A stretch of DNA of 64,000 bases from DASSNR01 sp036278935 (GCA_036278935.1 DASUKA010000090.1:1-64000); one strand, 5' to 3'. Shown: positions 1 through 8,572, counted from the stretch's first letter. A program made the numbers and translations. Notes: generated by a model not told the origin, from the sequence alone.

Positions 1-1825
1 GGTAGTCGCCCCGAATGTCGTTGGCCTGCAATCCCGCCGCGTAGCTCTTGAGTGCGCCCAGCGAAGCGGTTGTCACCTGCTCGAGCGGCGGCGCCGCCCG
101 CACGCTCTTGAGCGACTCGCCGATCCTGCCGCGCAGCTCCTTGGTGAGCCGGTCGATCGACGGAATGAGGTCGCCGGCGTCCTTCGCCGACTCGCTGTAG
201 GACGCGAGCTCATCTCCCGATGCGGCCGCAATGAGACGCGCCGTCACGATGTAGCCGCTGCCGGCGGGCACGACGCGCCCGCCGACGACTGCTTTCGCAC
301 CGGTGCGCTGCGCGATCTCGCGCGCGATGGCGAGATCGACGCGCGTCGTGGCGGGCCGCTGCATCTGCTCGAGCGCCGCGACGATGGCGCTCGTCTGCAC
401 CACGTGCACCACCCGGCTCTCCGACAGGTTGGTCCGAACCGCCTCGGCCAACGTCGAGCCCAAGGACGTATCCACGCCGGTCGCGTCGAACGTGGCGACG
501 ATCACCTTGTCGCTCGGCCCCAGTTTCCCGGCCGCGAGCAGCGAACCGGCCGGCCCGATGCCCAATGCACGGAGCAGCATGAAGCCGCCCACGAGCACCA
601 CGAAGACGGCGACCGCCCATACGCCGCCCAGCATGGTGCGGCGCCACGACACGTGCGGGCCGGCCTTGATCGCCAGTGCGGCCATCGTGCCGTGCGTCAC
701 CAGGCTCGGAGTGCCCCTGGGCGTGAACGTCGGCGATTGGGTCACCGCTCGCCGCATCACGCGCTGGGTGTACGCGGTGAAGAGGATGACCGGGAGTCCC
801 AACGCCATGAGGATCAGCGCGGCGGGGAGCACCCAACTCGGCAGTCCGATGCCGACGATCGCCGCCTGCGCCAGCACCGCTACCGCGATGAACGCTACCG
901 CGTACACGCCGAGCGCCTTCCAGAACATCCGCGGCCCGCCCAACAACACCGCCGGCATGACCGGGCGGTTGGGGTCGCTCGTCGTCATCGCATCGAGCGT
1001 CCCGAGGATCTCACTCGCCGACTGGGGACGAGCGGTCGCATCTTTCTCGAGACAGCGCATCACGAGCGCGGCGAGTGCGGGCGGCGTATCCGGTCGCAAC
1101 TCCTGCACCGGCCGCGGCGCCTCTACCATGTGCGCTGCAATGAGACGCTGCGGCGTGCGGTTCGCGAAGGGCGGCTCGCCCGTGAGCAACTCGTACGCCA
1201 TGCAACCGTACGAGTAGATGTCGGCGCGATGATCGAGCGTCGGATCGCCGGCCGCTTGCTCGGGGGAGATGTAGGCGGGCGTGCCGATCGCCGTGCCGAG
1301 CTGCGTGAGCGTCGCCGAGTCCGGACCGGTGCGCGCCGCGGAGAGCGCTTTCGCGATACCGAAGTCGGTAACGACGGCCGCGCCGCCCGAGAGCAGGACG
1401 TTGTCCGGCTTGATGTCGCGGTGGACGATCCCGCGCTCATGCGCGTAGGCGAGCGCGCGCGCCACGTCGCGGAGCACGCTCACCACCTCGCTGGTCGACA
1501 GCGCCCCGCGCTCGCGGAGTCGCGCGCGGAGACTTTCCCCATCGACGAACGGCATGGTGTAGTACGGCAGGCCGTCCATGTCGCCGGCGCTCAACACCTG
1601 CACGATGTTGACCTGCTGCAGCGACGCGGCCACGCGAATTTCGCGCTCGAAGCGCTCGGCGCTGATCTCGGCGGCGATTTCCGTTGACAGGACCTTCACC
1701 ACCACGCGGCGTCCGAGTCGCGTCTCCACGGCGACGAAGACGTGCGACATGCCGCCCCCACCCAACTCGCGCTCGAGGGTGTAGGCGCTACCGAGATGTG
1801 ACTGGAGCTGGTCGCGAAGGGTCAT
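1..1825 (-). CDS. Ser/Thr protein kinase, membrane-anchored (3' end outside window)
   Basis: Hanks-type Ser/Thr kinase that phosphorylates protein targets in the cytoplasm. The first 608 residues are visible and the C-terminus lies beyond the left edge. The kinase domain spans about residues 15-270, with a glycine-rich loop (LGGGGMSHVF, 21-30), Lys44 in VVVKVL, the catalytic loop HRDIKPDN (135-142) and DFG (154-156). Two or three hydrophobic segments follow (about 302-355 and 395-420). The later part (VIVATFDATGVDTSLG onward) begins the periplasmic-type region that in related kinases leads into TPR repeats; that continuation is inferred. The start is ATG at 1825, with GGGAGG-like sequence in the reverse complement just upstream. 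A 67-codon gene ends 30 bp upstream, so the two may be cotranscribed. The signal sensed cannot be read from the sequence. Confidence 0.92.
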   Translation of the reverse strand, partial: MTLRDQLQSHLGSAYTLERELGGGGMSHVFVAVETRLGRRVVVKVLSTEIAAEISAERFEREIRVAASLQQVNIVQVLSAGDMDGLPYYTMPFVDGESLRARLRERGALSTSEVVSVLRDVARALAYAHERGIVHRDIKPDNVLLSGGAAVVTDFGIAKALSAARTGPDSATLTQLGTAIGTPAYISPEQAAGDPTLDHRADIYSYGCMAYELLTGEPPFANRTPQRLIAAHMVEAPRPVQELRPDTPPALAALVMRCLEKDATARPQSASEILGTLDAMTTSDPNRPVMPAVLLGGPRMFWKALGVYAVAFIAVAVLAQAAIVGIGLPSWVLPAALILMALGLPVILFTAYTQRVMRRAVTQSPTFTPRGTPSLVTHGTMAALAIKAGPHVSWRRTMLGGVWAVAVFVVLVGGFMLLRALGIGPAGSLLAAGKLGPSDKVIVATFDATGVDTSLGSTLAEAVRTNLSESRVVHVVQTSAIVAALEQMQRPATTRVDLAIAREIAQRTGAKAVVGGRVVPAGSGYIVTARLIAAASGDELASYSESAKDAGDLIPSIDRLTKELRGRIGESLKSVRAAPPLEQVTTASLGALKSYAAGLQANDIRGDY

Positions 1826-1855
1826 GACAGGGAGGCACCGCCGTCAGTGCTTCAC

Positions 1856-2059
1856 TTACTTGGCGTCCCGAGGTGCAACGGTTGGAAACGGCACGCGATT
1901 CGCGACGACGGCCTTGCCCGAATCGAACAACGCATGCCAGCCCATCTCGGTGTAGAGTATGGCGACGCTAGCCAGCAGCGTGTCGTTGGCCGTCGCGCTT
2001 GCGAGCGCGACAATCAGCGCAAATGTACGGGCACGGGGTGAAGTCTGCCACTGACGCAT
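1856..2059 (-). CDS. small membrane protein, 67 aa, unknown function
   Basis: A 67-residue protein starting MRQWQTSPRARTF. A hydrophobic stretch at about residues 13-37 (TFALIVALASATANDTLLAS) suggests a signal peptide or one membrane segment; the short C-terminus is polar. The ATG at 2059 is preceded by an AGG about 9 bases upstream. The frame stays open upstream to 2224, but that part is Arg-rich and looks like non-coding shadow, so I chose the internal ATG. It ends 30 bp before the kinase start on the same strand and could be its partner. I do not recognise a family. Confidence 0.45.
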   Translation of the reverse strand: MRQWQTSPRARTFALIVALASATANDTLLASVAILYTEMGWHALFDSGKAVVANRVPFPTVAPRDAK

Positions 2060-2270
2060 CGCTTTGCCTGACTCCAGTACCGGTCCGCTACGATCGCCTC
2101 CCCGGCTGAGCTCACGCCGGCGGACACCGTACGTGTCGCGCACGCCGAGCGCTACATGGACTGGCCATCGAAGGCTCTGCCCGTATGATGGCGCTCGGCG
2201 GTGGGGCCACCAGGAAAGAGCCACGCACCTCCGCAGCGCGACCCACGAGCCTCATTGATATCCCGCGCCC
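2060..2270. other. intergenic stretch without a recognised gene
   Basis: About 210 bp between the methyltransferase stop and the 67-aa gene. Several frames stay open, but none gives a plausible protein and no clear TTGAC/-10 pair was found. It may hold the promoter of the small gene and kinase. Confidence 0.3.
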
Positions 2271-3023
2271 TCACTTCCGCGCCATGAGGACCCGTGCCTC
2301 GGGATAGTACAACCAGGTCACCACGCCACCTGGATGCACCTCGCTGAACCCGGCGGCACGGAGCAACCCGGCATATTCGCCGATGTGCGCGAGATCCACG
2401 ATGGCCAACCGGCCGCCCGGCCGCAGCATCCGAACGATCTCCTCGATCGCGCGCCGCCGCTCATCACGTCCGTGGACGTTGTGGATGGCAAGGCTCGACA
2501 CCACCGCGTCGAAGCTCTCGTCGGCGAAGGGCATGGCACGCATGTCCCCGTCGTACACTTCCACGCGGTCCGCTACGCCTTCCGATGCAGCATTGGCCAG
2601 TGTGGCATCGCGCGAGTTTTTCCCCTGGTCGACCTGGGACCAGAGGTCCAACCCCACGGCGCGCCCACCCGGTGTACGGCGCGCCGCGCCAATGAGCAGC
2701 AGCCCGTGTCCGCACCCCACGTCGAGTACGCGCGCATCGGGCGCGAGCGCGAGACGGTCGAGCACGCGGTCGCGCAACCGGAGCTTCCCAACGCGGCTGC
2801 CCAGCAGCATGATCACCCCGCCCACCACGCAGCTTGCCCCGGCGCTCATCAGCATGCTTACCACCGGCAGTAAGTGGTGCGCAACCTGTGGCGCGACGCG
2901 GAGGGCGACGCGGCCGAGCAGGTACGCCGCTGCTCCGCCGAAGAGGAGACCGCCAACCACGCCGGGCGCATCGAGTCCGTAGTCTGCACGCGCGCGGGTG
3001 GGGATTGTGAGAGGAGTACTCAT
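2271..3023 (-). CDS. class I SAM-dependent methyltransferase with N-terminal membrane hairpin
   Basis: A 250-residue protein. Residues about 19-45 and 50-75 are two hydrophobic helices (GVVGGLLFGGAAAYLLGRVA and SMLMSAGASCVVGGVIMLL). A methyltransferase_11-type domain follows: SAM motif I is VLDVGCGHGLLL (99-110), the acidic residue after strand 2 is in AVGLDLW, and post-motif residues are in DGDMRAMPFADESFDAVVSS. The C-terminus carries LRPGGRLAIVDLAHIGEY. The fold transfers methyl from SAM to a small molecule or lipid; the membrane hairpin hints at a membrane substrate, but the substrate is unknown. It starts at ATG 3023 and stands alone, with a hairpin (3056-3084) separating it from the upstream peptidase gene. 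Confidence 0.85.
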   Translation of the reverse strand: MSTPLTIPTRARADYGLDAPGVVGGLLFGGAAAYLLGRVALRVAPQVAHHLLPVVSMLMSAGASCVVGGVIMLLGSRVGKLRLRDRVLDRLALAPDARVLDVGCGHGLLLIGAARRTPGGRAVGLDLWSQVDQGKNSRDATLANAASEGVADRVEVYDGDMRAMPFADESFDAVVSSLAIHNVHGRDERRRAIEEIVRMLRPGGRLAIVDLAHIGEYAGLLRAAGFSEVHPGGVVTWLYYPEARVLMARK

Positions 3024-3055
3024 CGCGCTCTTGCTGGAGACCCGCCGTAAGTGAG

Positions 3056-3084
3056 GATCGCCGGGCGAGGCTCGCCCGGCGATC
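3056..3084 (-). terminator. 14-bp perfect hairpin downstream of M1 peptidase gene
   Basis: Positions 3056-3069 (gatcgccgggcgag) and 3071-3084 (ctcgcccggcgatc) are perfect reverse complements around a single G, so the effective loop is a few bases. It lies 53 bp beyond the stop of the minus-strand peptidase gene. No T-run follows, so terminator function is inferred from position. Confidence 0.55.
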
Positions 3085-3136
3085 TCCGACGACGATGACT
3101 TCCGACGCCGTGTACCGTGAAAGGCGGGCGCTCAGC

Positions 3137-5215
3137 CTACGGCCGCCCACCTCGCCGCCGCCCGCCGTCTGCCTGCGCCGCCGCGTTCGCGCTCCGCGGC
3201 CAGACATCGTCGCTCACATTGCGGTCCGGGAATCGGCCGCGCGGATCGAGCGTGATCTTCTGGATCTTCCGTCCACCAAAGTCCAGCGTCGCGGTGAACG
3301 TGCGACTGCCCGCGAACCAGACGGTCACCGGGTAGGTGACAATCGCGGTGAGGCTATCCTTCATCCGGCTGTTGCGCATGGGCCGGATGCGCGGGCCCGT
3401 GGGCGCGAACTGCACCGCGAGCACGACGGGCGAAGGCATCTGCCCATCCTGACGCACCGTCACGGTGGTTTTGCGGCCCGCCGTCTTCACCTGCTGGATG
3501 GAACCGTCCACCGACTCATCATTGAAGAGCCAGGCATTCCAGAACCAGCCGAGATTGCGGTGCAATGCGTGGTCCATGAAGAAGGCATAGTCCCATGGCG
3601 ACGGATGCTTGAAGCGCCATGCCTTCGCGTATCCGCTCATCGCGCGCCACACGGCGGTGTCGCCTACCACTCCGCCCAGCGACGAGAGCATCTCTGGGGC
3701 CTTGCCGTACGCCTGGAACGAGTAGCGCGGGCCGCCGTAGTTCGCGTCCCACATGAGCGGTGCCTCGCGCTCGTCACCCACCATACGGCCGTAGCTCTGG
3801 CCCCGGCCGTCGAGCTCGGGCGGCTGGTGCTGCCGATCAGCGGCCGAGAGGATGTTCATGTACTGATTGAATCCCTCGTCCATGAAGCCGTACCACGTTT
3901 CGTTCGTCCCCACCATCATCGGCCACCATTGATGGCCGATCTCGTGGTCCGACGCCCGTGCGCTCGACATGATGAACGACGGATACTCCATCCCGAGCTC
4001 CGGGCCATCCACCATGGTGAGCCCCTTGAACGTGTACGGCATCCAGAGCTTCGAGTAGAACTCCAGCGCGTGTCGCGCGATGGCGCCGGCCTGCGCGTAC
4101 TCCTGCGAGTGGCCCGCCAGGTACATGATGTTGACGGGGATCTCTCCCTTACCGGGAATGTCGGCGCGCGTCGCGTCCCACACGAACTGGTTGGACGTGG
4201 CCCAGGCGAAGTCGCCCGCCGTGTCGATCACGAAGTGCCAGACGAGACGCCCGCCGGGCGCTCCGGCCGTCGACACGCCCGGCCCGCGCTCGTTGGCGCC
4301 GACGATCGTCTGCTGCGAGTCGGACTGCAGCACGTGCGACAGCCGCTCCCGCTCTTTGGGCGTCAACACCTCCTCGGGGTTCTGCAGCACCCCGGTTGCT
4401 CCCACGATCCAGCCGGCCGGCATGTCGAGCTTCACATCGAAGTGTCCGAAGTTGTTGTAGAACTCGGACGGGCCGAGGTACGGATCAGTGTCCCAGCCGC
4501 CCTGGCGCAGATCGTCGTAGACGGCCACGCGCGGATACCACTGTCCCACCTGGTAGAGCGTGTCACCCCACCGCCCCATACGGATGCCGCGCGTGGGCGA
4601 GATCACCTTGGGGACCTCGAAGTTCCACTCCGCGCCGAGCGTGGCGGTGCTGTGCGCGGCGATAGGGGTGGGAAGCGAGATGCGCGCCGAGGTGAGATTG
4701 AGTCCATAGGCGGCGAGCGTGACTGGCGGCGCCGGCTGTCCGCGCCGCCGGCGCCTGCGCGGCGGAGGGTTGAGATCGACCTCGGCGCCATTCAGGGTGA
4801 GCTTCGTGACCTTCATCCCATACGTGATGTCCGTGACGACTTCCGCGCGCGGGACGTTCGGCGCGAAGAGATTCTGGTCGAGGCGCAGCACGATGGCGTG
4901 CATCGCGGAGTCGCTGTTGTTGTGAATGATCGTGGTCTCCTGGCCCGTAATCGTGGACGTGGACGGGTCGAAGCGCGCGTTGATCGTGTAGTCCATCCAC
5001 AGCTGCCAGTAGTTGGGTCCGGGGCGGCCGGTGGAGTCGCGCGTACCGGCCGCGAAGGCGCGCCGGATCATGTTGGTCATCGGGATGTCGCGCCGCACGG
5101 CGCGCGCGGGGTACTTCGCAGCGGCGGCCGCGGCCTGCGCCTGTGCGCCCGCGGTCACGGCGGCGACGCCGACCAGCGTTGCCAGCGCGCCCACGAGTTG
5201 GGATCGCTTGATCAT
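3137..5215 (-). CDS. M1-family metallopeptidase (gluzincin aminopeptidase-like), exported
   Basis: A 692-residue zinc aminopeptidase-like enzyme. The N-terminus MIKRSQLVGALATLVGVAAV ends in AGAQAQA, a standard signal peptide, so it is secreted or periplasmic. The zinc site is HEIGH (424-428) followed after 18 residues by Glu447 in FMDEGFNQY; the substrate-binding exopeptidase motif appears as LGMEYPSF. The N-terminal half is the usual beta-rich M1 domain. A longer open frame reaches 5623, but ATG 5215 has CAGGAG at the right spacing and begins the signal peptide. Residues around 185-195 form a run of seven Arg. It is divergent from the serine hydrolase at 5496. The peptide substrate is unknown. 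Confidence 0.92.
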   Translation of the reverse strand: MIKRSQLVGALATLVGVAAVTAGAQAQAAAAAAKYPARAVRRDIPMTNMIRRAFAAGTRDSTGRPGPNYWQLWMDYTINARFDPSTSTITGQETTIIHNNSDSAMHAIVLRLDQNLFAPNVPRAEVVTDITYGMKVTKLTLNGAEVDLNPPPRRRRRRGQPAPPVTLAAYGLNLTSARISLPTPIAAHSTATLGAEWNFEVPKVISPTRGIRMGRWGDTLYQVGQWYPRVAVYDDLRQGGWDTDPYLGPSEFYNNFGHFDVKLDMPAGWIVGATGVLQNPEEVLTPKERERLSHVLQSDSQQTIVGANERGPGVSTAGAPGGRLVWHFVIDTAGDFAWATSNQFVWDATRADIPGKGEIPVNIMYLAGHSQEYAQAGAIARHALEFYSKLWMPYTFKGLTMVDGPELGMEYPSFIMSSARASDHEIGHQWWPMMVGTNETWYGFMDEGFNQYMNILSAADRQHQPPELDGRGQSYGRMVGDEREAPLMWDANYGGPRYSFQAYGKAPEMLSSLGGVVGDTAVWRAMSGYAKAWRFKHPSPWDYAFFMDHALHRNLGWFWNAWLFNDESVDGSIQQVKTAGRKTTVTVRQDGQMPSPVVLAVQFAPTGPRIRPMRNSRMKDSLTAIVTYPVTVWFAGSRTFTATLDFGGRKIQKITLDPRGRFPDRNVSDDVWPRSANAAAQADGGRRRGGRP

Positions 5216-5495
5216 CAGGGCTCCTGAGTGAATGACGTGGCCTCCGCTCGCGGCCGGACGCCGGGCCGCGGGGGCGAGTGCGATGCAGTAATACCACATT
5301 GACCAGCGCGCGGCGAGTCCGCCGCCGAGCAGGCTGTATATGCGGTGGGGCGTGGTGGCTGCCCGGTGTGGTTGCTCCGCGCGCGGTTGGCCGGTTACTC
5401 TATCCTCTGGCAGCGTCCGGCGAACGCCGCGCTCACCCTGCGCGCGACTGGCGCGACTGCTGCCCCCGCCTCTCTCGCCCACCGGCCCCGACATC
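5216..5495. promoter_or_regulatory. divergent intergenic region between M1 peptidase and serine hydrolase
   Basis: A 280-bp region between divergently transcribed genes. It must carry promoters for both, but I found no convincing TTGAC/-10 pair. Weak candidates are TTGCTC (5372-5377) with TACTCT (5396-5401), spacing 18, on the plus strand. No gene is supported here. Confidence 0.3.
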
Positions 5496-6767
5496 ATGGC
5501 TACACGAGCTCTCCCCCGTCTCGCCGCGCTCGCACTGGCACTCGCCGTGTCCACGGCCTGCGCTCCTGCGCAGCGCACCACGCCCTCCTCCGCACCCGCC
5601 GCTGCGCTGCAGCAGGGCATCATGACGGCGGACTCGCTGATCTCCCGGGCGGTGGCCGCGGAACAGATTCCAGGTGCGGTCTTCCTGGTGGCACACGACG
5701 GTCAGGTGGTGCATGATAGCGCGTTTGGCTACGCGCAACTCTACGACGACCATATGCACCGGCTCGCGCGCCCGCCGCGCATGCGGACCTCCACGCTCTT
5801 CGATCTCGCCTCCGTCACCAAGGTCATGGCCACCACCTTCGCGGTGATGATGCTCGTTGACCAGGGGCGGGTCGCGCTCGATGCGCCGGTGTACCGCTAC
5901 CTGCCGGACTTCCGCGGTCCACATCGCGACAGTATTACCGTGCGCAATTTGCTGCAGCACTCGGCCGGCCTGGTGCAGTGGCAGCCGCTCTACTATCACG
6001 CGTCGAACGAGTCCCAAACCTACCAGGTCATTCGCCACATGCCCCTCAAGTGGGGCGTGGGCGAAGGGCGGCACTACAGCGACCTCGGCTTCATGCTCCT
6101 GGGCTACATCGTCGAGCATGTGACGGGAGAGCATCTCGACACGTACCTCGAGCGCACGCTGTATCACCCGCTGCGCCTGCACTCCACGGTGTTCAACCCG
6201 AAGCAGCATGGGTTCACGAACTTCGCGGCGACGGAGCTCGGCAACGGGTACGAGCGGCACATGGTCTATGACTCGACCTTCGGCTATCGCTACCTCGGCG
6301 ATCCGGCCGCGTGGGACGGATGGCGTCACTATACGCTGAAGGGAGAGGTGAACGACGGGAACGCGTGGTATGCGAACGGGGGCGTGGCGGGGCATGCCGG
6401 TCTCTTCTCCACGGCATCCGACCTGGCCGTACTGCTCGAGCTGCTCGACAACGGGGGCAGCTACCACGGTCGGCGCTACATCAGCGCGAAGGTGGTGCAT
6501 CGGTTTTTCACGCCGGACCGCTATCACAACTATCTGGGGTGGATGCTGCCGCAGGGCTTCCCCGCGGGCAGTTTTGCGCACCCCGGATTCACCGGCACCT
6601 ATGTGATGGGGGTGCCCAGCGACAGCCTGGCCATCGTGCTACTCACCAATCGTCAGAACGTCGGCACGAACGCGAAGGGGTACTTCACCGATGTCGGCCC
6701 GCTGGATACAGCCGTCGCGCACGCGGTGGTGCGTGCCGCGCGGGCGGGTGCGAGCCGAGCGCCCTGA
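5496..6767 (+). CDS. serine hydrolase / beta-lactamase-like (class C fold) lipoprotein
   Basis: A 423-residue member of the beta-lactamase/transpeptidase-like family, whose members act as esterases, D-amino peptidases or penicillin-binding hydrolases. The catalytic SxxK is SVTK (106-109) in DLASVTKVMATT. The second-motif Tyr is in HYSDLGF (Tyr194; YSD instead of YxN), and HPGFTGT near the C-terminus stands for the third motif. The N-terminus MATRALPRLAALALALAVST with Cys22 suggests a lipoprotein or signal peptide. An in-frame GTG extension to 5340 exists, but ATG 5496 begins the signal sequence. The gene is monocistronic. There is no sign that it confers beta-lactam resistance. Confidence 0.88.
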   Translation: MATRALPRLAALALALAVSTACAPAQRTTPSSAPAAALQQGIMTADSLISRAVAAEQIPGAVFLVAHDGQVVHDSAFGYAQLYDDHMHRLARPPRMRTSTLFDLASVTKVMATTFAVMMLVDQGRVALDAPVYRYLPDFRGPHRDSITVRNLLQHSAGLVQWQPLYYHASNESQTYQVIRHMPLKWGVGEGRHYSDLGFMLLGYIVEHVTGEHLDTYLERTLYHPLRLHSTVFNPKQHGFTNFAATELGNGYERHMVYDSTFGYRYLGDPAAWDGWRHYTLKGEVNDGNAWYANGGVAGHAGLFSTASDLAVLLELLDNGGSYHGRRYISAKVVHRFFTPDRYHNYLGWMLPQGFPAGSFAHPGFTGTYVMGVPSDSLAIVLLTNRQNVGTNAKGYFTDVGPLDTAVAHAVVRAARAGASRAP

Positions 6768-6769
6768 GC

Positions 6770-6782
6770 GCGGCCTGGCCGC
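6770..6782. terminator. short GC hairpin between convergent genes
   Basis: gcggcc (6770-6775) and ggccgc (6777-6782) form a small 6-bp palindrome between the convergent serine hydrolase and YbhB-like genes, which are 14 bp apart. It may stop transcription from both sides, but it is too short to be sure. Confidence 0.25.
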
Positions 6783-7369
6783 TACTTCGTGCGCGCGTAC
6801 CTGCCAATGAGCTGTCCGCGCGCGATGATATGGCTGCGCATGACTGCCTCGAGCTGCGCCTTGGTCGGCTGGTGCAGATCGGGCAGAACGGTATCGAGTG
6901 CGTACAGCTTGAAGAAGTACCGGTGCGTGCCGACCGGAGGGCACGGGCCGCCGTAGGCTGCCGTCTTGAAGTCGTTCGTCCCGGCGCGGGTCCCGTGCGG
7001 GAGCGCGGTCGCCGCGACGCCCTCCGGGAGCCCCGATGCCGAGGGCGGAATGTCATAGAGCACCCAGTGCACCCACGTCGTTTGCGGCGCCTTGGGGTCG
7101 GGCGCATCGGGATCATCCACGATGAGCGCTAGGCTCCTGGCGCTGGCAGGTACCCCGGACCACGAGAGCGGGGGCGAGATGCCGCGGCCGTCGCACGTAT
7201 AGACCTTGGGAATGGCGCTGCCGGCGGCGAAGGCGGCCGAGCGGACGGTCATAGCGGGCGCTGGCGCGGTTGCGGGGCTCTGCTCCGCGGGGGCGAGCGT
7301 GACGGTGATGACAGCGCACAGGACTGAGACGCCCAGCGATCGCTTGGCGTGTGGCGTGCGGTGGAACAT
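6782..7369 (-). CDS. YbhB/YbcL family (PEBP, Raf kinase inhibitor-like) protein, exported
   Basis: A 195-residue protein of the phosphatidylethanolamine-binding (PEBP) fold. Conserved patches are ALIVDDPDAPD, WVHWVLYDIP, the glycine-rich GTNDFKTAAYGGPCPPVGTH and YFFKLYALD, forming the anion-binding pocket. The N-terminus MFHRTPHAKRSLGVSVLCAV reads as a signal peptide, so it is likely periplasmic. ATG 7369 has a very strong GGGAGGGGAG directly upstream, which decides the start over the longer frame to 7468. The function of bacterial YbhB proteins is not settled. It is divergent from queF. Confidence 0.9.
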   Translation of the reverse strand: MFHRTPHAKRSLGVSVLCAVITVTLAPAEQSPATAPAPAMTVRSAAFAAGSAIPKVYTCDGRGISPPLSWSGVPASARSLALIVDDPDAPDPKAPQTTWVHWVLYDIPPSASGLPEGVAATALPHGTRAGTNDFKTAAYGGPCPPVGTHRYFFKLYALDTVLPDLHQPTKAQLEAVMRSHIIARGQLIGRYARTK

Positions 7370-7455
7370 CTCCCCTCCCGGGGCGCGGCTGACCCTTGCA
7401 TCAGGGCGGAGCCGCGCGGATTGAATGCGGGTTCCCCTGCGTACATCCTTCCGGC

Positions 7456-7863
7456 ATGCCCCAGCCATCCCTGCTCGAATCGTTCCCGAACCCGTACCCC
7501 GGCCGGGATTACGAAATCTATCTCGAGTGCCCCGAGTTCACCTCCCTCTGTCCCGTGGGTGGAATCGAGGGTGACAGCGCGGATCTGTCGGTGCTGAGCG
7601 GTGGCGCCCCGGACTTTGGTACCATGCGCATCACCTATGTGCCGGGCGATGTATGCGTGGAGCTCAAGAGTCTCAAGCTCTACCTCTGGAGCTTTCGCAA
7701 CGACGGCATCTTCTACGAGCGTGCGGTGAACCGGATTCTCGAGGACCTGGTGGCCGCCATCGCGCCGCGGTGGATGCGGGTGGTGGGCGATTTCAATGTG
7801 CGCGGCGGCATCAAGTCGGTCGTGACCGCGCGGCATGGTGTGCGCGATGCCCAGCAGCGCTGA
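7456..7863 (+). CDS. queF: NADPH-dependent 7-cyano-7-deazaguanine reductase (preQ0 reductase)
   Basis: A 135-residue QueF of the short unimodular type. It reduces the nitrile of preQ0 to preQ1 in queuosine synthesis. The nucleophile is Cys32 in FTSLCP and the QueF motif is ELKSLKLY (69-76). The general-acid Asp is in APDFG (Asp53). In Bacillus subtilis QueF the Cys and Asp are 7 residues apart; here they are 21 apart because GGIEGDSADLSVLSGG is inserted. The ATG at 7456 fits the usual N-terminus; the upstream in-frame codons from 7396 run toward the divergent YbhB-like gene. It overlaps queC by 17-29 bp and heads queF-queC-queE. queD and folE are not in the window. Confidence 0.95.
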   Translation: MPQPSLLESFPNPYPGRDYEIYLECPEFTSLCPVGGIEGDSADLSVLSGGAPDFGTMRITYVPGDVCVELKSLKLYLWSFRNDGIFYERAVNRILEDLVAAIAPRWMRVVGDFNVRGGIKSVVTARHGVRDAQQR

Positions 7864-8572
7864 TCGGCGCGCGGTCGTGCTGCTGAGCGGCGGGCTCGAT
7901 TCCGCCACCGTGCTCGCGATCGCCCAGCGCGAGGGATTCGAAGCGCATGCGCTGAGCTTTCAGTACGGCCAGCGGCACGGCGTGGAGCTCGAGGCGGCGC
8001 GCGAGATCGCCCGGCGGGCGCGCGTGGCGGAGCACGTCATCTCGACCATCGATCTCCGCGCATTCGGCGGGTCGGCGCTCACCGCGGATCTGGCCGTTCC
8101 CAAGGACCGGCCCATCGAGCATATGGGAGCGGGGATTCCCATCACGTATGTCCCCGCGCGCAACACGATCTTTCTGTCATTCGCGCTCGCCTGGGCGGAG
8201 GTGCTCGAGACGCCCGACATTTTCATCGGCGTCAACGCGCTCGACTACAGCGGGTACCCCGACTGCCGTCCCGAGTACATCGAGGCGTTTCAGCGGATGG
8301 CGACGCTGGCGACCAGAGCAGGCGTGGAAGGTGGTCGCCCTGTGGTCATTCACACGCCGCTCATGGCGCTCACCAAGGGAGCGATCATCCGACGTGGTCT
8401 CGAGCTCGGCGTGGACTACGCGCTCACGCGCAGCTGCTACGATCCATCGCCGAGCGGCGAGGCGTGCGGCGCGTGCGATGCCTGCATCCTTCGGCGCAAG
8501 GGGTTTGCGGAGAATGGCATGGCCGATCCCGCGCCGTACCGAGCGCGGAGCCCGCTCGGGAGCCCGGCGTGA
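7847..8572 (+). CDS. queC: 7-cyano-7-deazaguanine synthase
   Basis: QueC converts 7-carboxy-7-deazaguanine to preQ0 using ATP and ammonia. It has an N-terminal PP-loop, VVLLSGGLDSAT (about 10-21), and a C-terminal zinc site in SCYDPSPSGEACGACDAC (Cys plus CxxCxxC). From ATG 7847 it is 241 residues; an in-frame GTG at 7835 gives 245. Both overlap the end of queF in another frame, so translation is probably coupled. The stop overlaps the GTG of queE (GTGA). Length and motifs are normal for the family. Confidence 0.95.
   Translation: MPSSADRRAVVLLSGGLDSATVLAIAQREGFEAHALSFQYGQRHGVELEAAREIARRARVAEHVISTIDLRAFGGSALTADLAVPKDRPIEHMGAGIPITYVPARNTIFLSFALAWAEVLETPDIFIGVNALDYSGYPDCRPEYIEAFQRMATLATRAGVEGGRPVVIHTPLMALTKGAIIRRGLELGVDYALTRSCYDPSPSGEACGACDACILRRKGFAENGMADPAPYRARSPLGSPA

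Noticed and set aside
2464..3207. 247-codon minus-strand frame overlapping the methyltransferase
   Set aside because: Wrong frame of the same strand; Arg/Ala-rich without domains, while the methyltransferase frame has SAM motifs.
3095..5227. 710-codon plus-strand open frame
   Set aside because: It is antisense to the M1 peptidase, which has zinc motifs and a signal peptide. The plus-strand translation is His/Arg/Val-rich with no domain, a GC-rich shadow.
5433..6581. 382-codon minus-strand open frame
   Set aside because: It is antisense to the serine hydrolase with SxxK and HxG motifs.
5496..6767. Antibiotic-resistance beta-lactamase
   Set aside because: The fold is shared by esterases and peptidases. 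The YSD variant and lipoprotein signal do not point to a class C resistance enzyme.
7382..7415. preQ1 riboswitch before queF
   Set aside because: There is a short dyad (gcgcggct/agccgcgc), but no preQ1 aptamer-like C-rich loop or A-rich tail, and the region is only 86 bp between divergent genes.
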